From positions 1 to 6,699 of the forward strand of contig JAGWGO010000086.1 in the NCBI GenBank assembly GCA_028867395.1: a stretch of DNA of 6,699 bases, given 5' to 3'. Under the pieces are notes generated by a model, which worked only from the letters and a program-made list of their open reading frames with translations, had not been told where the DNA came from and did not search any database. The stretch comes from Nitrososphaerota archaeon. GTDB taxonomy: Archaea; Thermoproteota; Nitrososphaeria; Nitrososphaerales; Nitrosopumilaceae. Made by a program: the position numbers and the translations under genes. Positions 1 to 6,200 of the stretch are shown here, piece after piece. Position 1 is the stretch's first letter. Each line of letters opens with the position of its first letter.

Positions 1-327
1 TGCATTGATTGCATCAGCCACGCTTCCGCCAGGATTTCCTCCACCGTTTGATTTCATGTTTGTCCAAAACAGAGAATGATTGTCGTATCCCCCTCCATGA
101 AAATTCACTGCACCTCTTGCGCTTTCTGGAACTTTGCCCAGACTTGCAAGTAACATTGTCAATTCCATGTTTTGGATTTCAGAGCTTTGAGTCTCTAGTG
201 CTTTATTCAAGCCATCAGTATAGGCCTGATGATGTTTTGAGTGGTGTATTTCCATTGTTTTGGCATCAATATGTGGCTCCAATGCATCATACGCATACGG
301 TAATTTTGGAAGTTCGTATTTTGCCAT
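1..327 (-). CDS. sod: Fe/Mn superoxide dismutase, N-terminal 109 residues (runs off left edge)
   Basis: This cytoplasmic enzyme converts superoxide to oxygen and hydrogen peroxide using Fe or Mn. Translating the minus strand from the ATG at 327 gives an uninterrupted 109-codon frame to base 1, so the gene is cut by the window edge and not broken. It begins MAKYELPKLPYAYDALEPHI, the usual family N-terminus. It contains the helical-hairpin motif MEIHHSKHHQAY (residues 25-36), with His28 the first metal ligand and Tyr36 the second-shell tyrosine, and then NHSLFW (83-88) with His84 the second ligand. The Asp and His ligands of the C-terminal half lie outside the window, so Fe versus Mn preference cannot be judged. 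The start is supported by a good Shine-Dalgarno sequence, AGGTGAGA (341-334), 7 bases before the ATG. It is divergent from the protease gene and shares its promoter gap. Family assignment is secure. Confidence 0.96.
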   Translation of the reverse strand, partial: MAKYELPKLPYAYDALEPHIDAKTMEIHHSKHHQAYTDGLNKALETQSSEIQNMELTMLLASLGKVPESARGAVNFHGGGYDNHSLFWTNMKSNGGGNPGGSVADAINA

Positions 328-333
328 TGAGAA

Positions 334-341
334 TCTCACCT
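334..341 (-). promoter_or_regulatory. Shine-Dalgarno site of the superoxide dismutase gene
   Basis: The minus strand reads AGGTGAGA here, ending about 7 bases before the ATG at 327. It matches most of the TGAGGTGATC complement expected for archaeal 16S rRNA 3' ends. It shows this gene is translated from a leadered transcript, unlike most neighbours in this window, which lack such a site. Confidence 0.7.
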
Positions 342-374
342 AGTTCTTGCAATTTATGGTTTTGGTTGCAAATG

Positions 375-382
375 TATTTTAT
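375..382. promoter_or_regulatory. TATA element usable by both divergent genes (sod and protease)
   Basis: The plus strand reads TATTTTAT and the minus strand ATAAAATA. The centre (about 378.5) is 27-28 bases before the protease GTG at 406, the spacing expected if that transcript is leaderless; no Shine-Dalgarno sequence precedes that GTG. In the other direction a start about 26 bases away would fall near 352, giving the sod mRNA a leader of about 25 bases that holds its ribosome binding site. This is inferred from position and composition only. Two closely spaced factor-binding sites are an alternative. Confidence 0.5.
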
Positions 383-405
383 CTAAGTCAAACCGCAAAT
401 AAGCT

Positions 406-2448
406 GTGGTCAGCCGATTACTGATTTTTGCACTCCTCCTTGTTTTCTGCGTAATTTTATTTGTGTCAAAATCAAGCGAGCAAGAAATTATGAATCTTCA
501 AAAAAGTATGGAACTTGTTGGCGTCAAGGCTGCAAGAATTAGCAATCTTGATGGTCAGGGAATCAAGATTGGAGTAATAGATACAGGAATAGATTACAAT
601 CATCCCGATCTTTATGGCTATGGGCCTTCTGAAAAGGTAATCGGAGGATATGACTATGTCAATTCTGACCAAAAACCTCTTGATACCAATGGTCATGGTA
701 CAGAAGTGGCTGGAATCATTTCTGCGGATGGGAATTTTACTGGAATTGCTCCCAAGTCAAAATTATATGCATACAAGGTATCATCAACAGGTGAAGCAGT
801 ATCATCAGATTACATAGTAAAGGCAATCCAACAAGCCATGCAAGACGGTGTCAACGTCATAAACATCAGTCTTGGAATCAACAAGACAAATGATGAGATC
901 GACAACGCAATAGATGAGGCAGTAAAGAAGGGAATAGTGGTGGTGGTGGCTGCTGGAAACAACGGTCCGCAAAACGACACAATAGGAAGTCCAGGAAAAG
1001 ATGGTAATGCGATAACTGTAGGCGCTACATACAACAACTTGACCTCCAGTCTTGCTGCTACCTTTGAAGTCGGCAATAGGCAATTCCAAGTATTTCCCAT
1101 GATAGGATCCAAAATGCTGCTAGGTCTTACCCAAGGCAAGATAGCGTACGGTGGATATGGACGATTGCAAGATCTACAAAATATCGACGCCAAAAATTCC
1201 ATACTGTTAGAGGAGAGAGGTAGCAACATTGAAGGACAGAAAGTCTATTTTGCAGAAAAGGAAAAAAATGCAGCAGAACTTGGTGCAAAGGCGTTAGTTG
1301 TGTTCAACAATGAAACTGGAATCTTTGTTGGTGAACTAGTAGAGCCAAACAAAACTTCAAGATATATGCCAAGAATACCAGTAATATCAATGTCAAAAGA
1401 GGATGGACTAGAACTCAAGTCAATGCTTACTGCAAATACAGTTGGAAGTCTTGACATATTTTTTCATCCAGACTTTGTAGCTCCATTTAGTTCTGAGGGA
1501 CCTGTATCTCCTTTCTACATAAAGCCAGATCTTGTTGCGCCCGGAGTTTTTATCAACTCTACAACGCTTGGAGGAAAGTATAATGCCACAAGTGGAACAA
1601 GTTTTGCTGCACCACATGTGGCAGGTGCCGCCGCCCTTCTTTTACAAAAGTATCCAAACTTGTCCCCTGCAGACGTAGCGTCGGTACTTGTCACAACAAC
1701 AGACCCAGTTACCGATGCATATGGTAAACTTTTTCCAATATCTGTTGCCGGCAGTGGACGGTTGAATATTACAAAAGCACTAGAATCTAACTTGATAATT
1801 AGTCCTCATGGTTTAGTCTTTGATCTATCCTTTGACAACATATCTCAAACAAAGACTCTGCATTTGAAGACTCTTGATGGTGCACCTATACCTCCACTAA
1901 AAGCAAGCTTTACATCAAATGAATCTAGCCTCAAATTTGATTATTCCCAGTCAAACGATACCCTGAACGTGAAAATATCTGACAGTGTAAGAGAGGAAGG
2001 AGATTATGACGGATTTCTAATTCTAAATGATACAAAGACTAGCTATCGAGTACCTATTGTAACTCATGTAACTCGAGGAAATCTCTTGGTTGACCAAAAA
2101 AATGGAATGCTTTCATTCTCTCTTGATTATCCTGACAAATGGACTTATGCAAAGATTTCTCTCATAGAAGCAGATACAGGTAGGGTGACAAGTACGTCAA
2201 TTACTCCTCAGGAAAGCAGATCTCTTCCAGTTTACGAAAAGGGTCAATACTGGGTTCTAGCACAGATTACAGACTCGAATAAGACAGATGAGGCATACCA
2301 GACAGTCCTTGTCAACCAAGTTACCCAAAACAACATACTAAATCCTCAGAACTTGGGAATTCCAATAAAGCAGACTGCAATAATTTCAGGAATTATAATA
2401 GTAATTGCTGCAATAGGCCTAGTGAAAAGAACTACTAGAAAGAACTAG
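406..2448 (+). CDS. Membrane-anchored, surface-exposed subtilisin-like serine protease (S8 family) with PA-type insert
   Basis: This is a predicted extracytoplasmic serine endopeptidase of 680 residues. A hydrophobic segment (about 5-20) acts as signal or N-terminal anchor. The S8 catalytic domain has Asp59 in VIDTG, His97 in NGHGTEVAGI, oxyanion Asn185 in AAGNNG and Ser399 in GTSFAAPHVAG, so all catalytic residues are present. Between Asn185 and Ser399, about residues 230-350 form an insert resembling a protease-associated (PA) domain, ending around PVISMSKEDGLEL. Residues about 460-645 look like beta-sandwich domains, followed by a C-terminal transmembrane helix (about 656-673) and the basic tail KRTTRKN. 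Fifteen N-x-S/T sequons fit an archaeal surface glycoprotein. The GTG start is the earliest possible, because an in-frame TAA sits at 400-402, and it captures the signal segment. No inhibitory propeptide fits between the signal and the catalytic domain. Substrate is unknown; peptide scavenging or surface-protein turnover is a guess. Confidence 0.93.
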   Translation: MVSRLLIFALLLVFCVILFVSKSSEQEIMNLQKSMELVGVKAARISNLDGQGIKIGVIDTGIDYNHPDLYGYGPSEKVIGGYDYVNSDQKPLDTNGHGTEVAGIISADGNFTGIAPKSKLYAYKVSSTGEAVSSDYIVKAIQQAMQDGVNVINISLGINKTNDEIDNAIDEAVKKGIVVVVAAGNNGPQNDTIGSPGKDGNAITVGATYNNLTSSLAATFEVGNRQFQVFPMIGSKMLLGLTQGKIAYGGYGRLQDLQNIDAKNSILLEERGSNIEGQKVYFAEKEKNAAELGAKALVVFNNETGIFVGELVEPNKTSRYMPRIPVISMSKEDGLELKSMLTANTVGSLDIFFHPDFVAPFSSEGPVSPFYIKPDLVAPGVFINSTTLGGKYNATSGTSFAAPHVAGAAALLLQKYPNLSPADVASVLVTTTDPVTDAYGKLFPISVAGSGRLNITKALESNLIISPHGLVFDLSFDNISQTKTLHLKTLDGAPIPPLKASFTSNESSLKFDYSQSNDTLNVKISDSVREEGDYDGFLILNDTKTSYRVPIVTHVTRGNLLVDQKNGMLSFSLDYPDKWTYAKISLIEADTGRVTSTSITPQESRSLPVYEKGQYWVLAQITDSNKTDEAYQTVLVNQVTQNNILNPQNLGIPIKQTAIISGIIIVIAAIGLVKRTTRKN

Positions 2449-4061
2449 ATTTTGGGTCCAGCATCTACTATTTCGTTGGAAACGTTTCCAAATTTCCTAA
2501 AGTTTTCCACAAACATCTGAGCAAGTTTCTTTGCAGAGTTGTCGTATGCATCCTTTTCAGACCAAGTGTTGCGTGGGTTCAACACCTCAGAAGGCACACC
2601 AGTACATTCAGTGGGCACATCAAGATTGAATACGTCATCACGTCTGTAATTTACAGCACCTAGTTCTCCACCCAATGCAGCAGTAACCATTCTTCTTGTA
2701 TGAGATATATTCATTCTCTTTCCAATTCCATATGGTCCGCCTGACCATCCTGTATTAACAAGATAGACAGTAGTCTTGTGTTTGGTAATCTTTTCTCCAA
2801 GAAGTTTTGCATATACAGATGCGTGCCTTGACATGAATGGAGCTCCAAAGCATTCTGAGAATGTTGCCTTGGGTTCAGTGATACCGCGTTCAGTTCCAGC
2901 AAGTTTGCTTGTATAACCAGACATGAAATGATACATTGCACCTTCCTTTGTCAATCTTGCAATTGGTGGCATTACACCAAATGCATCCGCAGTCAAAAAT
3001 ATGATGACGTTTGGATTGCCGCCTAAGCTTGGAATCACCGAACCTGGAATGTAGTCAAGAGGATACGCAGCTCTAGTATTTTCAGTCAAGCTGCTATCGT
3101 TAAAGTTTGGCAACATTGTTTCCTTATCAATCATTACATTTTCCAATACAGTGCCGAATCTTATGGCGTCCCAGATTTGTGGCTCGGCATCTCTGTTAAG
3201 ATTGATGCATTTTGCATAGCATCCACCCTCAAAATTGAACACGCCTCTGTCAGACCATCCATGTTCATCATCTCCTATTAGCATCCTATCGGAATCTGCA
3301 GAAAGTGTTGTCTTGCCAGTGCCAGAGAGTCCAAAGAACAATGCAGTGTCACCACTCTTACCAATGTTAGCAGAGCAGTGCATTGGAAAGACTCCCTTCG
3401 ATGGAAGAGAGTAATTCATAACAGAAAACATTGCTTTCTTTATCTCACCAGCATATGAAGTTCCACCAATCAATACAATTTTTTTTGTATAATTGAGTAC
3501 GATGAAAACATCGGTTCTAGTTCCGTCAACCTCTGGGATTGCTTTAAAATCATTTATTGAAAGTAGAGTATATTCTGGCTTGTGCGATTCAAGTTCAGAT
3601 GCAGTTGGCCTTATGAAAAGTTGCCTTACGAATAGATTCTGCCACGCATGATCAGTAATAACTCTAATTGGCAATCTGTGTTCCTTGTCTGCACCTACAA
3701 ACCCATCAAAAACAAATAGATCCTTATTTTCGACGTGTTTTTTCATCTTCTCAAACAGTTTGTCAAATTTGTCAGCGGGGAATGGATGGTTTATCTTTCC
3801 CCAGTCAACAGTGTTATGGGTCTGTTCATCATCCACTATGAATCGGTCATCTGGGGATCTGCCAGTATATTTGCCAGTTTTTACAGATATTGCTTTATTT
3901 GCGGTCAGAGTCCCCTCGTTTTTTTCAACTATGAGTTCCACCAGGCCTTCGACTTGGAGATTCCTCTGTATCTTTCTCGGTTTGATACCAATTTGTTCCA
4001 ATTGAGATACAACTAGACGGGTAGTAGTGGGCTCCAAATCCTCAATCATTGGATAAACCAT
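2445..4061 (-). CDS. pckA: Phosphoenolpyruvate carboxykinase (ATP), EC 4.1.1.49
   Basis: This cytoplasmic enzyme converts oxaloacetate and ATP to phosphoenolpyruvate, CO2 and ADP, the entry step of gluconeogenesis from C4 acids. In an autotroph using the 3-hydroxypropionate/4-hydroxybutyrate cycle it would feed cycle products into sugar synthesis (inference). The 538-residue length matches the ATP-type family. Visible motifs are GRSPDDRF (67-74, substrate-binding Arg68), GEIKKAMF with metal ligand Lys209, MHCSAN with metal ligand His228, the P-loop GLSGTGKTT (244-252), the kinase-2 motif LIGDDEHGW (261-269) with Asp264/Asp265, and ENTRAAYPLDYI with Arg330. All catalytic positions known from the E. 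coli enzyme are kept. The start at 4061 has only a weak AAGG 13 bases upstream. Met5 (4049) is an alternative leaderless start, about 31 bases from a second AT-rich element at 4075-4084. The gene is convergent with the protease and its stop overlaps that gene's stop. Confidence 0.98.
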   Translation of the reverse strand: MVYPMIEDLEPTTTRLVVSQLEQIGIKPRKIQRNLQVEGLVELIVEKNEGTLTANKAISVKTGKYTGRSPDDRFIVDDEQTHNTVDWGKINHPFPADKFDKLFEKMKKHVENKDLFVFDGFVGADKEHRLPIRVITDHAWQNLFVRQLFIRPTASELESHKPEYTLLSINDFKAIPEVDGTRTDVFIVLNYTKKIVLIGGTSYAGEIKKAMFSVMNYSLPSKGVFPMHCSANIGKSGDTALFFGLSGTGKTTLSADSDRMLIGDDEHGWSDRGVFNFEGGCYAKCINLNRDAEPQIWDAIRFGTVLENVMIDKETMLPNFNDSSLTENTRAAYPLDYIPGSVIPSLGGNPNVIIFLTADAFGVMPPIARLTKEGAMYHFMSGYTSKLAGTERGITEPKATFSECFGAPFMSRHASVYAKLLGEKITKHKTTVYLVNTGWSGGPYGIGKRMNISHTRRMVTAALGGELGAVNYRRDDVFNLDVPTECTGVPSEVLNPRNTWSEKDAYDNSAKKLAQMFVENFRKFGNVSNEIVDAGPKI

Positions 4062-4117
4062 TTCGTCGTAATTTCCTTATTATCTCTTCGGATCATTCAT
4101 ACGTCGATCAAGAAACG

Positions 4118-4125
4118 TATTTATT
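4118..4125. promoter_or_regulatory. TATA element between pckA and the eL32-eL19 operon, usable in both directions
   Basis: The plus strand reads TATTTATT, centred near 4121, about 29 bases before the eL32 ATG at 4151. That spacing, with no Shine-Dalgarno sequence in between, points to a leaderless or nearly leaderless ribosomal-protein transcript. On the minus strand the same bases read AATAAATA and would start a pckA transcript near 4094, with a leader of about 33 bases. A second minus-strand AT-rich element (GATAATAAGG, 4084-4075) is a competing pckA promoter, placed for initiation near 4053. Assignment is by spacing only. Confidence 0.5.
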
Positions 4126-4150
4126 GTAAAATTCAGGCAAAGACCTCTAC

Positions 4151-4552
4151 ATGCCGATCAACAAAGAAGCTCTAGAACTCAGGAAGAAAGTACTAGAGAA
4201 TAAACCTAGTTTTATCAGACAAGAGAGTTGGAGATATGTTAGACTTTCACCATCTTGGAGAAAGCCAAAAGGTATCGACAACCACCACAGAAAACAGAAG
4301 AAGGGCTGGCCCTCTCTTGTCAAAGTTGGTCATGGTGGGCCAAAGATCGCAAGAGGACTTCACCCATCAGGTTATACAGATAATTTAGTTTACAATGTAA
4401 AAGACTTGGAAAAGCTTAACCCTAAAACCGACGGTGTTAGGTTTGGCCACAGTGTAGGAAAAAAGAAAAGACTTGAGATAAGTGCCAAGGCAAATGAGAT
4501 GAACTTCAAAATATTCAACGCGAGAGTGTCAACAAGTGGTAGTAAATCTTAA
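4151..4552 (+). CDS. rpl32e: Large-subunit ribosomal protein eL32 (L32e)
   Basis: This is a 50S ribosomal protein shared by archaea and eukaryotes; it is unrelated to bacterial bL32. The 133-residue protein carries the family signature from about residue 19: KPSFIRQESWRYVRL (18-32), then WRKPKGIDN (36-44), KKGWPSLVKVG (50-60) and RGLHPSGY (68-75), and then a VYNVKDLEKLNP segment. Length and high Lys/Arg content are normal for archaeal members. The ATG at 4151 has no Shine-Dalgarno sequence but lies at leaderless spacing from an upstream TATA element. It is first in a two-gene operon, and its last 17 bases overlap the start of the eL19 gene, suggesting coupled translation. In many archaea both genes sit in the long spc ribosomal cluster; here only the pair is present, flanked by non-ribosomal genes. 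Confidence 0.96.
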   Translation: MPINKEALELRKKVLENKPSFIRQESWRYVRLSPSWRKPKGIDNHHRKQKKGWPSLVKVGHGGPKIARGLHPSGYTDNLVYNVKDLEKLNPKTDGVRFGHSVGKKKRLEISAKANEMNFKIFNARVSTSGSKS

Positions 4553-4985
4553 AACAAAAAGACAGCTAGTCTCCAGAATTCTTGGAGTAGGAGCAGACAG
4601 AATAAAGTTTGATCCAAACTATCTAGATGATGTAGCGGACGCCATCACACGTGACAACATACGAAGTCTAATCACAGCAAATGTGATTGAGGTCAAGCCT
4701 ATCAAGGGAACATCCAAAGGAAGATCTCACTTTAAAAAATCTCAGCACAAAAAACGCAGTACAAAACAAGGATCAAAGAAGGGAAGAAAAGGTGCCAGAA
4801 TGGGCAAGAAAGAGATCTACGTTAAAAAAATAAGAGCCATGCGCCATCAGCTGAGTGTATCCAAAGCAAGAAAGGAAATCACAAATGAATCTTATTGGAA
4901 GTTATACAAACAAGTAAGTGGAAACCAAGTAAGAAACTTGGCGCATCTAAGAAGTCTTATAGAAGAAGTTCGTTCCAAGAAATAA
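4536..4985 (+). CDS. rpl19e: Large-subunit ribosomal protein eL19 (L19e)
   Basis: This is a 50S subunit protein of archaea and eukaryotes, 149 residues. The N-terminal domain MVVNLKTKRQLVSRILGVG, followed by FDPNYLDDVADAITRDNIR (25-43), is the family hallmark. A strongly basic linker follows (about 58-95, rich in Lys, Arg, Gly and Ser) that in known structures threads into rRNA. The C-terminal helical part (about 96-149) includes YWKLYKQVSGN and RNLAHLRSLIEE. The GTG start at 4536 lies 17 bases inside the end of the eL32 gene in another frame. No ATG exists before the conserved N-terminus, and starting here restores the full family sequence. Translation is probably coupled to eL32. Its TAA (4983-4985) lies only two bases from the stop of the convergent alkyltransferase gene, leaving no room for a separate terminator. 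Confidence 0.95.
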   Translation: MVVNLKTKRQLVSRILGVGADRIKFDPNYLDDVADAITRDNIRSLITANVIEVKPIKGTSKGRSHFKKSQHKKRSTKQGSKKGRKGARMGKKEIYVKKIRAMRHQLSVSKARKEITNESYWKLYKQVSGNQVRNLAHLRSLIEEVRSKK

Positions 4986-4987
4986 GA

Positions 4988-5284
4988 TTAAAACCTGTGA
5001 ATTATTTTAGAGTCCTTAATCTTTCCATTCTTAATTTTGACACCCTCTTTTACAAGCATGTTGGTCTTGACTTTTTCACCCCATGCATAACCTCCGACCT
5101 TACCACTTGACATTATCACTCTGTGACATGGGACTATCACAGGATATGGATTCTTATTCATAATTCTCCCAATTGCTCTCTGTCCATTTTTTAATCCTAC
5201 TGCCTTTGCAAGTTCGCCATAGGTTGTAACCTGACCCTCTGGTACTTCCAAAAGTTTTTTGTATACTTTTTCTTCTAGCTTCAA
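4988..5284 (-). CDS. ogt: Single-domain O6-alkylguanine-DNA alkyltransferase (methylated-DNA--protein-cysteine methyltransferase)
   Basis: This suicide DNA repair protein moves the alkyl group from O6-alkylguanine onto its own cysteine. It has 98 residues and is essentially only the C-terminal catalytic/winged-helix domain, without the N-terminal RNase H-like domain of Ogt/Ada-type members. Key features are VPEGQVTTYGELA (14-26; Tyr22 corresponds to human Tyr114), QRAIGRIM (35-42; Arg36 as the arginine finger), Asn45, and the active-site motif PCHRV (52-56) with acceptor Cys53, followed by GKVGGYAWG. Because the cysteine is present it is not an alkyltransferase-like (Atl) protein. The start is TTG at 5284. 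Reading back in frame, a stop lies five codons upstream and no other start codon intervenes. The TTG overlaps the dtdA TGA by four bases, so it is the downstream gene of a coupled pair. The Lys-rich C-terminal tail (about 79-98) is outside the core fold. Confidence 0.93.
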   Translation of the reverse strand: MKLEEKVYKKLLEVPEGQVTTYGELAKAVGLKNGQRAIGRIMNKNPYPVIVPCHRVIMSSGKVGGYAWGEKVKTNMLVKEGVKIKNGKIKDSKIIHRF

Positions 5285-6060
5285 ACCTTTACCATCTCAA
5301 GCCCGCTATTTTGTATAAGATTTACTATCTTTTGTTTATTTAGTCCAAGACCACGCCAATCCACTAGTGCAGACTTGGCTTCTTTGTTCCTGTCCAATAT
5401 GTGCGAGAACAACTCTTCATCTAAATTATCTAGTGCATGTTTTGGCATAACTGTACCAAGGGCAAACTCGCCTTCAATTAGTTCATTGTTGAACTTTTCG
5501 GGATAATGTGTCCCTCCAAAACATATGGCGACTTTGTGTTTTGCAGGCTCGCGATTAAATTCTTCTACCACTATCTTGGCTATGTCTTCGCATAGTTTTT
5601 TATCATTCCACTCTTTTTGCGTAGTTCCAATCTCGATAAAGAGGGTAGGTTTGCTCAAGGCAGTTGGCCCATGATGAGTTGCCTCTATAGTAATCTCAAA
5701 TTTTGTAAAGTCTTCTCTTTTTTTCCACAAGTGTTTCATGTATGATTTTTGAAGATGTGGATGAGGTACTGCCATCTGACGCGGAAGGCCACCAAATTGT
5801 GCTTCAGAAAAATTTCCTGTGCTATGACATGTTAGCGCTAGAGTACCGCTCTCGGACGCATGTTTTGACAAAAACACATAGCCGTCGTATTGATATTTTT
5901 CCTCTAGCCAATCTGCAGAAATTGCAGGAGTTGGAATTATGACAAGATCAAAATTTTTTCCTTTATAGATTCCGTCGTCTTGTTTGCGCATATCCTGCAA
6001 TATGTATGAGGCCATGTTGTATCCTGCGGGATCCGATTGATATGCCACAAGTAGTTGCAT
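5281..6060 (-). CDS. dtdA: D-aminoacyl-tRNA deacylase, archaeal/plant DTD2 (GEK1) type
   Basis: This hydrolyses D-amino acids from mischarged tRNA, recycling the tRNA and keeping D-residues out of protein. DTD2 enzymes are also reported to clear aldehyde-modified D-aminoacyl-tRNAs. The 259 residues match the family length. Recognisable blocks are MQLLVAYQSDPAGYNMA (1-17), the SKHASESGTLALTCHSTGN stretch (65-83), TIEATHHGPTAL (124-135) leading to FIEIGTTQKEW (141-151), and FGGTHYPEKF (181-190). The conserved histidines of these blocks (His67, His79, His129, His130, His185) are all present. The start is ATG at 6060; a TATA-like element lies about 25 bases upstream and there is no Shine-Dalgarno sequence, so the transcript is probably leaderless. 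It is the first gene of an operon with the alkyltransferase gene, overlapping it by four bases. The family call is firm. Confidence 0.95.
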   Translation of the reverse strand: MQLLVAYQSDPAGYNMASYILQDMRKQDDGIYKGKNFDLVIIPTPAISADWLEEKYQYDGYVFLSKHASESGTLALTCHSTGNFSEAQFGGLPRQMAVPHPHLQKSYMKHLWKKREDFTKFEITIEATHHGPTALSKPTLFIEIGTTQKEWNDKKLCEDIAKIVVEEFNREPAKHKVAICFGGTHYPEKFNNELIEGEFALGTVMPKHALDNLDEELFSHILDRNKEAKSALVDWRGLGLNKQKIVNLIQNSGLEMVKV

Positions 6061-6081
6061 GAAATAAGAATTAAAGTTAGA

Positions 6082-6089
6082 CTATTAAA
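6082..6089 (-). promoter_or_regulatory. TATA element of the dtdA-ogt operon
   Basis: The minus strand reads TTTAATAG, centred about 25.5 bases upstream of the dtdA ATG at 6060. This spacing fits leaderless initiation, and no ribosome binding site is visible in between. It is assigned on position and composition only. Confidence 0.5.
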
Positions 6090-6134
6090 GTGAAATCATA
6101 ATACTCAAAGAGAGCAAATTCAGGTAGTGTTTTC

Positions 6135-6180
6135 TTTTTTAAACAAACTGACGTTTATGGCATATCGTTCACTAAACATA
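6135..6180 (+). promoter_or_regulatory. Candidate promoter elements for the universal stress protein gene
   Basis: Two AT-rich elements precede the last gene. TTTTTTAAAC (6135-6144) would place transcription start near 6166, giving about 35 bases of leader before the TTG at 6201. TAAACATA (6173-6180) lies about 25 bases before that TTG and would make the transcript leaderless. The sequence alone does not decide between them, and there is no clear Shine-Dalgarno sequence before the TTG. Confidence 0.3.
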
Positions 6181-6200
6181 TTCACAAAAACGATGTCAAA

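Noticed and set aside
9..386. Plus-strand open frame of 125 codons
   Set aside because: It lies antisense to the superoxide dismutase gene, whose translation is an unmistakable family match. The plus-strand product has no recognisable features and an unnatural composition.
472..1617. Several minus-strand open frames opposite the protease gene
   Set aside because: They are shadows of a strongly conserved S8 protease. Their products are low-complexity and unrelated to anything recognisable, and none has a plausible promoter or ribosome binding site.
4895..5110. Plus-strand open frame spanning the end of eL19 and the end of the alkyltransferase gene
   Set aside because: It is out of frame with eL19 and antisense to the alkyltransferase, both of which are clear family members. 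The product shows no domain.
6135..6140. Run of six T on the plus strand as a possible transcription terminator
   Set aside because: No plus-strand gene ends upstream of it; it lies in a divergent promoter gap and is better read as part of a TATA-like TTTTTTAAAC element.
6151..6178. Weak inverted repeat GTTTA...TAAAC in the gap before the Usp gene
   Set aside because: Only five paired bases flank a 15-base loop, in AT-rich sequence where such matches are frequent by chance.
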